Source: Anaerobacillus alkaliphilus (lineage in GTDB: Bacteria > Bacillota > Bacilli > Bacillales > Anaerobacillaceae). Taken from it: a DNA stretch of 64,000 nt. The notes below the pieces were generated by a model. That model was not told where the DNA came from and did no database searches. It was given only the letters and a program-made list of their open reading frames with translations. Shown here in pieces: positions 52,197-62,361 of this stretch. The first letter of the stretch is position 1. Every line of letters begins with the position of its first letter. The position numbers were made by a program, and so were the translations under genes. The stretch lies in contig NZ_QOUX01000042.1 in NCBI RefSeq assembly GCF_004116265.1, positions 62,001-126,000 on the forward strand, in the 5' to 3' direction.

Positions 52197-54344
52197 ATGA
52201 AAAAGAACTTATTTATAGGAATTCTACTATTCTCAATAATGACGGTATTAAGCTTCTCTATTTATATAACTATTATCATAGCTGGAAACTATGCCATTGA
52301 TAATAAAAAGCTTGTCATGGATGCTGCGACAACGCTAGTTGATCAGAATGGTGAGGTTGTAACCAAACTATTTGTTGAAAATCGAGAGATTGTTCAAATT
52401 AGTTTAGTCCCCAAGAATGTTCAACATGCCTTTGTGGCGATGGAAGATGCAAGATTTTATGAGCACCGCGGGATTGATTTTCGTGCAATTGCTAGAGCTC
52501 TTTATCGTGATATTGTAGCTAGGGGAAAAGTTGAAGGTGGAAGTACGATAACTCAGCAATTAGTGAAAAATACTTTTTTAACGAATGAAAAAACTTGGCT
52601 TCGTAAGACGAAGGAAGTACTTATCGCAATAAATCTAGAACGTCGCTATAGTAAAGAGGCAATTCTAGAGATGTATTTAAATAGAATTTACTTTGGTCAT
52701 GGTGCCTATGGTATTCAGGCAGCTTCTAAATTATATTTTAACAAAGATATAAGTGAACTTACGATTGATGAAGGAGCTCTACTTGCAAGCTTACCTAAGG
52801 CACCAAACACGTATTCACCATTTAATAACATAGAACTTAGCAAACAAAGAAGAGACCTAACACTGAGTGTAATGGAACGAAGAGGCTATTTAACAGCAGA
52901 AGAAGCTGTTAGATTGCAAGGACGTACAATTAAAGTTGATTTTAATCGAATTACTCAAAACCCAGCGTATTTAACGTATATAGATATGGTACTTGATGAA
53001 GCAGCGGAATTGTATCAACTCTCAAGTACGGAAATTTTAAGAGGTGGTTATACAATTGTTGTTCCTATGGATTTAGAACTCCAAAAAAAATCTTATGAGA
53101 TGTTTCAATCTCCGGAAAATTTTCCTAATGATGGGCCAAATCAGCTGGTTGAAAGTGCATTTGTCTTGCTAGATAGTGACTCGGGGGGAGTAGTAGTTGC
53201 TCAAGGTGGACGTAATTATGTTCGAAGTGGACTAAATCGTGTTCACGTAAAAAGGCAGCCGGGGTCAGCGATTAAGCCTTTAGTGGTTTATAGTCCTGCG
53301 ATTGAAACTGGGCTATATGGCCCCTATAGTCTTCTTAAAGATGAGTTATTGAATTATGGTGGTTATGAACCTCGAAACTATAATAACAGCTATGAAGGCA
53401 TGCTTACGATGTATGATGCCTTAAAAGACTCATCAAATGCGTCTGCAGTCTGGTTGTTAAATGAGCTAACAGTTAATAAAGGTAAAAGTTATTTAGAAAA
53501 ACTAAACATACCGATTGAAGATGATGGGTTAGCATTAGCACTAGGAGGAATGGCAGAGGGACTAAGTCCGCTTCAATTAGCAACAGCCTACCGCCCCTTT
53601 TCTAGGGATGGAAAAAAGATAGAGCCTTATTTTATACAGAAGATTTATGATCGAAATGGCAAACTAGTTGGTGAGAGAGTTACGTTTGAAGAACAAGTTC
53701 TTTCTCCCCAAACTGCATGGTATATGACAAGAATGCTAGAAGCTGTCGTTAATGAAGGTACTGGCAGGCATGGTAAAGCTGACATTGCGATTGCTGGGAA
53801 GACGGGTACAACATCGTATCAAGGAGTTAAAGGTGGAGCAAGAGATGTTTGGTTTGTAGGGTACACTTCCAAATTCGTTGGTGCTTTATGGATGGGGTTC
53901 GATAGAACGGATAATCAGCATTATTTAACTGTTGGAAGCTCTTATCCTACAAAGCTATTTAAGGAGATTGTAAACGATGAAAGTAGCTTAGTAGCTTTCG
54001 AAAAACCTGACCATGTTCAGGAATTAGAGTCACCGGTCAGATTTGTTGAAATCAATGACTTGAAGGCAGACCTTACTTTTAAAGGGTTGGGATTAAATGT
54101 CAGACTGAATTGGACTACTTCGGATGATGAGAGACTACGTTATCATATATACGAAGTTAGTAATAACGGTATCCTTCTGAAGGTTGGTCAAGTTGATGGA
54201 GTAGGAGAATATATCATTCATGGCGTTAACTTATTTTCACTAAACGACTATGTTGTGAAACCTTATAATCCACAAACAAACACGGAAGGTGGCCTATCAA
54301 ACCAAGCAAGGGTTAATTTTGCTTTTAGGAATGTTGTAGATTGA
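52197..54344 (+). CDS. pbpF: Bifunctional penicillin-binding protein (PBP2C-like, class A)
   Basis: The product has 715 residues; B. subtilis PbpF has 714. A membrane anchor lies at about 5-30. The glycosyltransferase domain (GT51) has EDARFYEHRGIDFRA with the catalytic Glu and GGSTITQQLVKNTFL. The transpeptidase has the nucleophile motif S-A-I-K (RQPGSAIKPLVVY), SSN in KDSSNASAV and KTGTTS. The ATG at 52197 follows AAAGGGGG; the in-frame ATG 52161 is upstream of it. A C-terminal fibronectin-like tail follows. pbpF precedes hemEHY in B. subtilis as here, but a germination operon lies between them. Confidence 0.93.
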   Translation: MKKNLFIGILLFSIMTVLSFSIYITIIIAGNYAIDNKKLVMDAATTLVDQNGEVVTKLFVENREIVQISLVPKNVQHAFVAMEDARFYEHRGIDFRAIARALYRDIVARGKVEGGSTITQQLVKNTFLTNEKTWLRKTKEVLIAINLERRYSKEAILEMYLNRIYFGHGAYGIQAASKLYFNKDISELTIDEGALLASLPKAPNTYSPFNNIELSKQRRDLTLSVMERRGYLTAEEAVRLQGRTIKVDFNRITQNPAYLTYIDMVLDEAAELYQLSSTEILRGGYTIVVPMDLELQKKSYEMFQSPENFPNDGPNQLVESAFVLLDSDSGGVVVAQGGRNYVRSGLNRVHVKRQPGSAIKPLVVYSPAIETGLYGPYSLLKDELLNYGGYEPRNYNNSYEGMLTMYDALKDSSNASAVWLLNELTVNKGKSYLEKLNIPIEDDGLALALGGMAEGLSPLQLATAYRPFSRDGKKIEPYFIQKIYDRNGKLVGERVTFEEQVLSPQTAWYMTRMLEAVVNEGTGRHGKADIAIAGKTGTTSYQGVKGGARDVWFVGYTSKFVGALWMGFDRTDNQHYLTVGSSYPTKLFKEIVNDESSLVAFEKPDHVQELESPVRFVEINDLKADLTFKGLGLNVRLNWTTSDDERLRYHIYEVSNNGILLKVGQVDGVGEYIIHGVNLFSLNDYVVKPYNPQTNTEGGLSNQARVNFAFRNVVD

Positions 54345-54367
54345 TAAAAAAATAGCATTGCTCATGT

Positions 54368-54402
54368 AAACTTCACGTTCATATTGAAACGTGAAGTTTT
54401 TT
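54368..54402 (+). terminator. Intrinsic terminator of pbpF
   Basis: AAACTTCACGTTTC pairs with GAAACGTGAAGTTT, followed by TTTTTG. Confidence 0.8.
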
Positions 54403-54486
54403 GTAATTCTGAGTTTTATGCTATTACATAAATTAGGTTAAATGGTGAAAAATACTATTACGCTAAAACTAATTAAGGTGATAATA

Positions 54487-54684
54487 ATGATTGAAATTGA
54501 ATATAGACTCTTGGGATTTTTGCCCCAAATGGCAACTTTCGTAATTGCGGTTGGCTTGATAATTTCTTTATTAATCATACAACGAGTGAATGACTGGGTG
54601 AATGAAAAGGTGAAATTGCCTTGGATGGAAGAGACAAATCTTCAACAGAGAAAGAGAATGGAACAAAGAAAAGGAAGCGAGTAG
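54487..54684 (+). CDS. Small membrane protein of the germinant receptor operon
   Basis: The product has 65 residues from ATG 54487, after AAGGTGATA. One hydrophobic segment (about 9-35) is followed by a charged tail WVNEKVKLPWMEETNLQQRK. It directly precedes the B-subunit gene (7-bp gap). It could be a D-type accessory subunit of the receptor, although typical D subunits have two membrane helices. An in-frame ATG at 54442 has no ribosome site. Confidence 0.65.
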   Translation: MIEIEYRLLGFLPQMATFVIAVGLIISLLIIQRVNDWVNEKVKLPWMEETNLQQRKRMEQRKGSE

Positions 54685-54691
54685 TGGATAA

Positions 54692-55813
54692 ATGAACTCT
54701 GAAAGTTATCAAATTACAAAATTGGAAATGACGATTACCCTAATTTCAATGATTATTGGTGTAGGTATATTAACTTTGCCTAGAGTACTAGCCAATGTAG
54801 TTGGAACTCCTGATGGTTGGATATCACTTATTATTGGGGCAGTTCTTAATATGATCATCGTTTTTCTTATTGTTCATCTTCACCGGCAATTCAGTGGTAA
54901 AACATTTATCGGTTTTTTTGGGGACAAACATTTCGGTAAGTGGATTGGGAAACTATTCAGTATAATTTTCCTTTTATACTTTCTTGCTTTGACAGCTTAT
55001 GAAGCCCGAATTTTATTAGTAGTAGTGAAGATCTACTTGCTGGATCGCACCCCTTCAGAAGTAGTGGCAATTCTGATCTTATTGACAACAACATTTGCTG
55101 TTACGAAAGGTGTTCAAGGAATTATCCATTTGAATTTAATGTTCTTTCCTATTGTTATGTTTATCATATTTCTCATCATTATCTTTAATATTCCACAAGC
55201 AAATGTAGATGAAATTTTACCGATTCTATCAGAAGGACTTACCCCAATTTTTATGGGGGTTTCGGAGACAGCACTTGCCTTTTTAGGTATTGAAATATTA
55301 TTTTTCTTTTTAGCATATGTGAAGTCTCAAGATCTGAAAGCTACTACGTTAAACATGGGAATTGGCTTTATTGGATTTTTGTATGTAAGTATTACTTTGT
55401 TGTGTTTTACGGTTTTGGGTTTTAACTCTACAGAAACGATTACTTTTCCGTTTGTCGCTTTAGCAAAGGAAGTTGAAATAATTGAAGGGGTAGTCGAAAG
55501 GATCGAGCCCTTTATGATAGCTGTCTGGATTATGTCTATTTTTAATACGATGGCTATTATACATTTTCTTGCTTCCAAAATAGTCAAGGATGAGATGTTG
55601 AAAAAGGTTAGGTTATCAAGTATTGCCATTTACTTATCAGGTATTATTTTCATTCTCATCTTTATTCCTAATTCTGTGCAAGAAACATTTCTTTTTGGTG
55701 ATTATATTTCATATTTGGGTTTTGGTCTTACATGTTTGTCATTAGTTACAGGCTACCTTCTGTTATTTTTCAGGAAGAAAGTTTTGAAAAAAGACAAAAG
55801 CGAGGCGGTGTAA
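54692..55813 (+). CDS. Spore germination protein, GerAB/GerKB family
   Basis: The product has 373 residues with ten membrane helices and the APC-superfamily fold. The N-terminal MIIGVGILTLPR (residues about 20-31) is the family hallmark. B subunits bind the nutrient germinant in the spore inner membrane. It is followed after 1 bp by the C subunit, and this is the first large gene of the receptor operon. Which nutrient is sensed cannot be told. Confidence 0.93.
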   Translation: MNSESYQITKLEMTITLISMIIGVGILTLPRVLANVVGTPDGWISLIIGAVLNMIIVFLIVHLHRQFSGKTFIGFFGDKHFGKWIGKLFSIIFLLYFLALTAYEARILLVVVKIYLLDRTPSEVVAILILLTTTFAVTKGVQGIIHLNLMFFPIVMFIIFLIIIFNIPQANVDEILPILSEGLTPIFMGVSETALAFLGIEILFFFLAYVKSQDLKATTLNMGIGFIGFLYVSITLLCFTVLGFNSTETITFPFVALAKEVEIIEGVVERIEPFMIAVWIMSIFNTMAIIHFLASKIVKDEMLKKVRLSSIAIYLSGIIFILIFIPNSVQETFLFGDYISYLGFGLTCLSLVTGYLLLFFRKKVLKKDKSEAV

Positions 55814-55814
55814 T

Positions 55815-57008
55815 GTGTATAGATTAGCTCTGGTAGTTATCGTAAGTTTACTTCTACTAACGTCTTGCTGGGATCGAAGAGAAATTGAGGATATTAGCTT
55901 TGTCTTGGCCGTAGCACTAGACCCCCTTGAAGATAATGAACGGGAACACTTTGAAGGCCAATTTAGAAAAGAAACAGGTAAAGAACCTGAGCAATTATTT
56001 AAGTCGACATTTCAAATTGTAATTCCAGGTACGCTTACAGAAGGGCCTAAATTTGAACAAAAACCCTTTTTTACTATAAGTTCAGTAGGCCGAAATAACT
56101 TCAAAATTCTTCGAAGTATAGCAGCAAGAAGAAGTAGGCGTTTAAACTTTGAACACTTAAAAGCAATTATTATTAATGAGGAAATAGCTAGATCTGGGAA
56201 CATAGGCAAAATGATTGACCTATATGTTAGAGATCATGAGATGCGTAGAAGTACGTTAATGTTTGTCTCAAATGGGAAAGCAGAAGAGGTTTTAGAAAAA
56301 AAGCTTCCACTAGAAATGATGACGGCCATCTCCATTAAGATGATTCAAGAAAATTATCCAGCCCATCAAGGGATGCCTTATCCAGTCGAGATTGGAACAT
56401 TAGGAACAGCTATCATTGGTCACAGGAGTTTCATCATTCCTCGTATTACGGCTAAAAAAGGGACGGATGTTATCGTTTCCGGTGCAGGGATATTTCTTGG
56501 AAAGACTAATGAATTCATTGGTTGGTTAGGCGAAGAAGATCTTGAAGGATATAATTTTATTTTAGGGGAAGCAGAAAATTCAATTGTGGAAGCAAGGTTT
56601 GAAGAAAATCTATTTGTCTATGAGCTCGACAATATGGATACAGAAGTTGACTATTACAGAAAAAATGAAGCGAATTATTTCAAAGTTAAAATAAAGACTG
56701 AGGGAACGTTCGTTGAGAATTGGTTAGAAGGAGTCGAGATTGGTAACCAAACGGAATTGGAAAAGCTTGAGAAGGCATTAGAAGAGGAAATAAAATATGT
56801 AGCAGAAAAAATAATCAAGAAAATGCAACAAGAATTTCATGCTGATATTTTTAAATTCCATAGTTTTGTAAAAAAGAAAAATTATCAATATTGGAAAGAA
56901 GTTGAAGATCAATGGGACGGAGAAAATGGTGTTTTTTCAAAAGCAGTCGTCGAAATTGATGTGAAAGCAAAGATAAGACACTACATGACTAAAGAAAGAT
57001 TAACATAG
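55815..57008 (+). CDS. Spore germination lipoprotein, GerAC/GerKC family
   Basis: The product has 397 residues. The signal peptide ends in the lipobox LLTSC (Cys18), directly followed by the family motif WDRREIEDISFVLAVALD. The C-terminal domain has GTFVENWLEG and a three-domain length typical of GerAC proteins. The lipidated protein sits on the outer face of the spore inner membrane and is part of the receptor complex. The start is GTG, coupled to the B subunit gene. Confidence 0.93.
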   Translation: MYRLALVVIVSLLLLTSCWDRREIEDISFVLAVALDPLEDNEREHFEGQFRKETGKEPEQLFKSTFQIVIPGTLTEGPKFEQKPFFTISSVGRNNFKILRSIAARRSRRLNFEHLKAIIINEEIARSGNIGKMIDLYVRDHEMRRSTLMFVSNGKAEEVLEKKLPLEMMTAISIKMIQENYPAHQGMPYPVEIGTLGTAIIGHRSFIIPRITAKKGTDVIVSGAGIFLGKTNEFIGWLGEEDLEGYNFILGEAENSIVEARFEENLFVYELDNMDTEVDYYRKNEANYFKVKIKTEGTFVENWLEGVEIGNQTELEKLEKALEEEIKYVAEKIIKKMQQEFHADIFKFHSFVKKKNYQYWKEVEDQWDGENGVFSKAVVEIDVKAKIRHYMTKERLT

Positions 57009-57018
57009 GGTGATACGT

Positions 57019-58536
57019 ATGCTAAAGAAGCTACTTTCTAAATTAAATGCCAAAAGTGTAAGTAAAGAGAATGATTATACAATTGCTTTAACAGGTGATC
57101 TAGAAGAAACTGTTCGATCATTAAAAAAGATTGTTGGAGAAAGTGATGATATTTTACATCGAAGATTTCTAATAGGTAAAAAAATACCAGCAATTCTTTT
57201 CTTTGTTGATGGGCTTTGTGACAGTCAGAGTATAGAAGAGGACATTATCCGTCCGCTTATGTACTTTGTAGAAAGCCTCGATAAAAGTCAACTTCTGACC
57301 TATATTGAAAATGAAGTAGTTACATTAAGTGAGGTTAGAACAGAAGAGTCATTAGAGAAGTCAATGCTACCTTTATTATCTGGAGAAACAATACTAATTG
57401 TTGACGGGATAAAGGAATTAATTCTTTTTGAGACACGGAAATTTAACGAGCGTAGTATTGCTGAACCAGAAAGTGAAATTGTTGTTCGCGGTCCTAGAGA
57501 TGGATTTGTTGAGACTTTGCACACAAATATCTTGCAAATTCGCCGCAGAGTAAGAGATCCCAACCTTGTTGTGCAGTTTGGAACGTTGGGTAGACGTGGT
57601 AAAAGTGATTTTGCAATTCTATATCTTAAAGGTATTGCAAATGAGAAACATATCAATGAAATGCGCTATCGAATTGCATGCATTGATAATGATCAAGTGT
57701 CTGAAACAGGGACTTTAGAACAATTTATTGAGGATAATGTTCTTTCGATTTTTCCACAAATGCTAAGAACTGAACGACCGGACAAAACAGTCTCCGCCTT
57801 GATGGCTGGGCAAGTGGTCGTCTTAAAGGATGGTAGTCCTTTTAGTCTAATGGCTCCTGTGACATTTCATATGTTGTTTCGGTCTCCTGAAGATTACTAT
57901 GACCGTTGGCAGATTAGTTCTCTAATCAGACTTCTAAGATATTTAGCTGCTTTTATTGCTGTTTTTCTTCCAGCTATATATATTGCCATGGTTTCTTATC
58001 ACCAAGGAATGATTCCGACATTATTAGCTATATCTATTGCAGGGACAAGAGAAGGGGTACCGTTCCCAGCTTTTGTTGAAGCAATTATAATGGAAGTTAC
58101 AATTGAGCTCTTAAGAGAGGCGGGGGTACGTTTACCTAGGGCTGTAGGGCAGACGATTGGCATCGTGGGCGGCCTTGTAATAGGGGATGCTGCAGTCCGA
58201 GCAGGGATTGTAAGTCCTATTATGGTTATTGTAGTTGCCCTCACTGCAATAGCATCGTTTGCTATACCGGCTTACAACGTGAGTATTACGCTACGAATTC
58301 TTCGTTTTGTGATGATGCTAAGCGCTGCATCATTTGGTTTATATGGGATAGTTATTGTCTATATTTTTTTGAATATCCATTTAGTCGGGTTACGCAGTTT
58401 AGGCACATATTATACGTCTCCTTTTGCACCTTATCGCTTTAAGGAATGGAAGGATTTAATTGTTCGTCTACCATTAAGTGTTTTAACAAATCGTTTTTCG
58501 GAAATAAAGCCTAAAGACAAACAAAAACAAGTCTAG
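57019..58536 (+). CDS. Spore germination protein, GerAA/GerKA family
   Basis: The product has 505 residues. A large N-terminal cytoplasmic part (about 1-290, with VVRGPRDGFVETLHTNILQ) precedes about five membrane helices and the conserved GTREGVPFPAFVEAIIME and IGIVGGLVIGDAAV. A subunits assemble into pentameric ion channels that start germination. ATG 57019 is preferred after GGGTGAT; GTG 57010 overlaps that site. It is last in the operon, giving the order B-C-A rather than the usual A-B-C. Confidence 0.93.
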   Translation: MLKKLLSKLNAKSVSKENDYTIALTGDLEETVRSLKKIVGESDDILHRRFLIGKKIPAILFFVDGLCDSQSIEEDIIRPLMYFVESLDKSQLLTYIENEVVTLSEVRTEESLEKSMLPLLSGETILIVDGIKELILFETRKFNERSIAEPESEIVVRGPRDGFVETLHTNILQIRRRVRDPNLVVQFGTLGRRGKSDFAILYLKGIANEKHINEMRYRIACIDNDQVSETGTLEQFIEDNVLSIFPQMLRTERPDKTVSALMAGQVVVLKDGSPFSLMAPVTFHMLFRSPEDYYDRWQISSLIRLLRYLAAFIAVFLPAIYIAMVSYHQGMIPTLLAISIAGTREGVPFPAFVEAIIMEVTIELLREAGVRLPRAVGQTIGIVGGLVIGDAAVRAGIVSPIMVIVVALTAIASFAIPAYNVSITLRILRFVMMLSAASFGLYGIVIVYIFLNIHLVGLRSLGTYYTSPFAPYRFKEWKDLIVRLPLSVLTNRFSEIKPKDKQKQV

Positions 58537-58783
58537 CTTTCATAATTTTTATCAATATTATGAACACTACGTGTAAATAGCTTGTAATGTAAAAAAAATC
58601 ACATTGAGTTTCTAGTAGTAACTGTAAGATAAAAATAAATCAATTTTATGACATCTTAAGCTAAATTCTATACACTTATTACGAGAAAGGATATATTTAT
58701 TAGGGTGTATAGAAAAATTACTGAAATAAAATGTTAACATGTACTAGTTTACATAAAGTACCAGTAAGAAGGGTGAGGGTATA

Positions 58784-59818
58784 ATGACAAAGCAATTTAA
58801 TGATAACTTTTTAAAGGCGACTAGAGGAGAAGAGGTTTCCCACGTTCCAGTTTGGTATATGAGGCAAGCTGGAAGATCACAACCAGAATATCGCGAAATT
58901 AAAGAAAAATATTCACTTTTTGAAATTACACATCAACCAGAGCTCTGTGCTTATGTTACTAAGCTACCTGTTGATCAATATAATAATGACGCAGCAATAC
59001 TTTATAAGGATATTATGACACCTCTTCCTGCAATTGGTGTGGATGTAGAAATTAAGGCCGGGATCGGACCAGTAATTGCAAATCCAATCCGAACGTTTCA
59101 GGATGTAGAAAAATTAGGGACTATTAACCCTGAAGCAGATGTACCGTATGTATTAGACACGATTAAACTATTAAGAGAACAATTAACAGTTCCGTTAATT
59201 TCATTCGGAGGTGCCCCATTCACACTCGCAAGCTATATGATTGAAGGTGGCCCATCAAAAAATTATAATAAGACCAAGGCTTTTATGTATTCACAACCTG
59301 AAAGCTGGTTCTTACTAATGGATAAACTCGCAGAAATGACAATTACGTACTGTAAATCCCAAATACGAGCAGGTTCACAAGCAATCCAAATTTTTGATTC
59401 TTGGGTAGGGGCACTTAATGTTCAAGACTACCGCACATTTATTAAACCTGTTATGCACAAGATTTTTACTGCCTTAAAAGAAGAGAATGTACCTTTAATC
59501 ATGTTTGGTGTTGGAGCTAGTCATTTAGCAAACGAGTGGCATGACCTTCCACTAGATGTCGTTGGTTTAGATTGGAGATTATCGATAAAAGAGGCAGGCG
59601 AGCGCGGAATTCAAAAAGCAGTCCAAGGAAACTTGGATCCATCCATGTTACTTGCTCCATGGGAGGTAATCGAGGCTAGAGCTAAGGAAATTCTTGACCA
59701 AGGATTAGCACATAAAGGTGGATTTGTGTTTAATCTTGGACACGGAGTTTTCCCGCAAGTTAACCCTGACACACTACGTAGATTAACTGCGTTTGTTCAT
59801 GAGTATACGGCGAAATAA
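58784..59818 (+). CDS. hemE: Uroporphyrinogen decarboxylase
   Basis: The product has 344 residues. The N-terminal motif [17 protein letters not shown] and the [18 protein letters not shown] segment carry the substrate-binding Arg and Asp, and GLDWR and NLGHGVFPQ follow. It removes four carboxyls from uroporphyrinogen III to give coproporphyrinogen III. It is the first gene of hemE-hemH-hemY, which in Bacillus makes heme by the coproporphyrin route. GAAGGGTGAGGG precedes the ATG. The 247-bp gap before it shows no clear promoter. Confidence 0.97.
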   Translation: MTKQFNDNFLKATRGEEVSHVPVWYMRQAGRSQPEYREIKEKYSLFEITHQPELCAYVTKLPVDQYNNDAAILYKDIMTPLPAIGVDVEIKAGIGPVIANPIRTFQDVEKLGTINPEADVPYVLDTIKLLREQLTVPLISFGGAPFTLASYMIEGGPSKNYNKTKAFMYSQPESWFLLMDKLAEMTITYCKSQIRAGSQAIQIFDSWVGALNVQDYRTFIKPVMHKIFTALKEENVPLIMFGVGASHLANEWHDLPLDVVGLDWRLSIKEAGERGIQKAVQGNLDPSMLLAPWEVIEARAKEILDQGLAHKGGFVFNLGHGVFPQVNPDTLRRLTAFVHEYTAK

Positions 59819-59826
59819 ACTTTGAA

Positions 59827-59909
59827 TTATGAATTATGAATTATGAATTATGAATTGCCTGTTAGTAATGCTAAGAAGCTTCTATACAAAATTCCATATT
59901 TCATAATTC
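59827..59909. repeat. Heptamer/palindrome repeat, copy B
   Basis: Four tandem TTATGAA units (59827-59854), the palindrome AGAAGCTTCT (59874-59883), then TTCATAATTC (59900-59909), complementary to the heptamers. It lies between hemE and hemH, so it is part of the hem transcript and could form a hairpin there. Confidence 0.8.
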
Positions 59910-59936
59910 GATTTTAGGAAAGAAAGGTGAAAGCAA

Positions 59937-60881
59937 ATGTCAAAAAAAACGATCGGATTACTAGTTATGGCATACGGTACTCCTCGCAGTGTCGAGGAAA
60001 TAGAACCGTATTATACACATATTAGACGTGGGAGAAAACCTTCTGAAGAAGCTCTAAATGAATTGACAGAGCGTTACGAAGCAATTGGTGGTATTTCTCC
60101 TTTAGCACGAATTACAGAAGAACAAGCACAAGCATTAGAAGATAAATTGAATGAACTGAATACAGATGTTCAATTTAAACATTATTTAGGCTTAAAGCAC
60201 ATTGATCCTTTTATTGAAGATGCTGTTGATCAAATGAAGGCAGATGGTATTGAAGAAGCCGTTAGTATTGTGTTAGCTCCACACTATTCAACGTTTAGTG
60301 TAAAGTCATACAATGGCCGTGCTAAGGAGCATTCAGAGAACATAGGAGGGCCGACAATACATAGCATTGATAGCTGGTATGATCATCCTAAGTTTATCCA
60401 ATATTGGGTAGAACAAATTCAGAAAACAATGAGTGATATGACTGAAGAACAGCAAAATCAATCTGTAGTTATCTTCTCTGCACATAGTTTACCAGAGAAA
60501 ATTTTGCAAAACGGGGATCCTTACGTAGCTCAATTGCAAGAAACTGCAGACTTAATTGCAAAAGCAGCAGAAGTAAAAAATTACACAATTGGTTGGCAAA
60601 GTGAGGGAAATACACCTGACCCTTGGATTGGCCCAGACGTTCAAGATTTAACTAGAGATCTATACAATGACCATGGCTATAAAGCATTTGTATACTGTCC
60701 AGTTGGGTTTGTGGCAGATCATTTAGAAGTTCTTTATGATAATGATATCGAATGTAAAATTGTTACTGACGAGTTAGGTGTTAATTATTTTCGTCCAGAA
60801 ATGCCAAATGCTAAGCCACTATTTATCGAGTGTTTAGCAGATGTCGTTATGACCAAACTAAAGAAGGATAGTGGACGCTAA
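59937..60881 (+). CDS. hemH: Coproporphyrin/proto-heme ferrochelatase
   Basis: The product has 314 residues. [25 protein letters not shown] is quoted in part at the start (MAYGTP is the family mark). [10 protein letters not shown] contains the metal-binding His, and [15 protein letters not shown] has the Glu of the active site. It inserts iron into coproporphyrin III (or protoporphyrin). The length and lack of a membrane tail match the soluble B. subtilis enzyme. Its last base is shared with the hemY start (TAATG). AAAGGTG precedes the ATG. Confidence 0.97.
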   Translation: MSKKTIGLLVMAYGTPRSVEEIEPYYTHIRRGRKPSEEALNELTERYEAIGGISPLARITEEQAQALEDKLNELNTDVQFKHYLGLKHIDPFIEDAVDQMKADGIEEAVSIVLAPHYSTFSVKSYNGRAKEHSENIGGPTIHSIDSWYDHPKFIQYWVEQIQKTMSDMTEEQQNQSVVIFSAHSLPEKILQNGDPYVAQLQETADLIAKAAEVKNYTIGWQSEGNTPDPWIGPDVQDLTRDLYNDHGYKAFVYCPVGFVADHLEVLYDNDIECKIVTDELGVNYFRPEMPNAKPLFIECLADVVMTKLKKDSGR

Positions 60882-62290
60882 TGACCAAAAAGAGGGTAGC
60901 CATTATTGGCGGGGGAATTACGGGGTTAACGGTTGCTTATTACTTACAAAAAGAAATCCTCTCGAAACATTTAAACTGTGAATATAAGCTATATGAAAAA
61001 TCGACAAAGCTTGGTGGGAAAGTTTCAACAGATTACAGAAACGGTTTTGTGATTGAAATGGGGCCGGATTCATTTTTAGCAAGAAAGCAAAGTGCATCAC
61101 GATTAGCCAGGGAAGTTGGACTAGAAAATGAATTAGTTTCTAACGGAGGCGGGGGTGCATTTATTCTCAATAATGAAAAGCTTTATCCTATACCAGGAGG
61201 AGCAATTATGGGGATTCCAACACAAATGGCGCCATTTGCTACGACTAAGCTTTTCTCTCCAATCGGAAAACTCAGAGCCGCAGGTGATTTAATTTTGCCA
61301 AGAGCTAGTGATCCGGAAGTTGATATGTCGTTAGGAAGTTTTTTTCGGAAACGATTAGGGAATGAGGTCGTTGACAATCTAATTGAACCTCTGTTATCAG
61401 GCATTTATGCTGGAGACATAGATCAGTTAAGTTTAATGGCGACCTTTCCACAATTTCATCAAGTAGAGCAAAAGCACCGTAGTTTAATCTTAGGAATGAA
61501 AAAAGCTACTCCACCGAAACCAAAAACACCATCTGCAACAAAGAAGTCTAAAGGGATGTTTCTTTCGTTTAAGAGAGGCTTACAGTCATTAGTTGATGGC
61601 GTAGAGAAGTATTTAGATGAAGAAGCAATTATTAAAGGTGTTGGTCTAAATAAAATAGAGAAAAAGGCTGATGCCTATGAGCTTACTTTTTCAAACGGAA
61701 TTGTTGAAACGTTTGATTTAGTTGTAATGGCTACCCCTCATGCTGTGACAGAGGAAGCGTTAAGGAACTATTCTTTTGTAAAACCTTTGGCACATATTCC
61801 TTCAACTTCAGTTGCAACAATCGCGATGGCGTTCAAGCAAAACGCCATAAAAAAAGACATTAATGGCACTGGATTTGTAGTCTCAAAGAAAAATGATTAT
61901 AATATCACTGCCTGTACATGGACCCATAAAAAATGGCATCATTCAACTCCAGAAGGGTACGCACTTTTACGCTGTTATGTTGGTCGAGCCGGGAATGATG
62001 CGATTGTTGATTGGTCTGATGAAGAAATCAGTAATGCTGTCTTAGCGGATTTAAATAAGACGATGCAAATTGATGAGAAGCCTGAATTCACGATCATAAG
62101 AAGATGGAAAGAAGCAATGCCTCAGTATGTAGTCGGTCATAAGCAACGTATGGAAGAATTGAAAGAACAGCTACAAAAGCAACTGCCAGGAGTTTATGTT
62201 GCCGGTGGTTCTTTTGAAGGAATTGGTTTACCTGATTGTATTGATCAAGGTGAGGCTGTCGTTGCGAAATTGAAGAACCATTTACAATAA
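60881..62290 (+). CDS. hemY: Coproporphyrinogen/protoporphyrinogen oxidase
   Basis: The product has 469 residues. The FAD motif GGGITGLTVAYYL lies at residues 9-21, EKSTKLGGKVSTDYRNGFVIE follows, and EPLLSGIYAGDIDQLS is diagnostic of HemY-type oxidases. The C-terminal FAD contact is GSFEGIGLPDCIDQGE. It uses oxygen to oxidise coproporphyrinogen III to coproporphyrin III. Start and stop overlap with hemH by one base. A strong terminator follows. Confidence 0.97.
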   Translation: MTKKRVAIIGGGITGLTVAYYLQKEILSKHLNCEYKLYEKSTKLGGKVSTDYRNGFVIEMGPDSFLARKQSASRLAREVGLENELVSNGGGGAFILNNEKLYPIPGGAIMGIPTQMAPFATTKLFSPIGKLRAAGDLILPRASDPEVDMSLGSFFRKRLGNEVVDNLIEPLLSGIYAGDIDQLSLMATFPQFHQVEQKHRSLILGMKKATPPKPKTPSATKKSKGMFLSFKRGLQSLVDGVEKYLDEEAIIKGVGLNKIEKKADAYELTFSNGIVETFDLVVMATPHAVTEEALRNYSFVKPLAHIPSTSVATIAMAFKQNAIKKDINGTGFVVSKKNDYNITACTWTHKKWHHSTPEGYALLRCYVGRAGNDAIVDWSDEEISNAVLADLNKTMQIDEKPEFTIIRRWKEAMPQYVVGHKQRMEELKEQLQKQLPGVYVAGGSFEGIGLPDCIDQGEAVVAKLKNHLQ

Positions 62291-62325
62291 TAATTTCTGT
62301 AAGCTCAACGAGTTACTTATAACAA

Positions 62326-62360
62326 AAGCGCATGGATTTAACCAATAAATCCGTGCGCTT
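62326..62360 (+). terminator. Intrinsic terminator of hemY, fused to a repeat fragment
   Basis: AAGCGCATGGATTTA pairs with TAAATCCGTGCGCTT (one G-U or mismatch) around a 5-nt loop. The T-rich tract after it (GTTCTTTTCT) is the start of the MITE-like fragment at 62362. Confidence 0.85.
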
Positions 62361-62361
62361 G

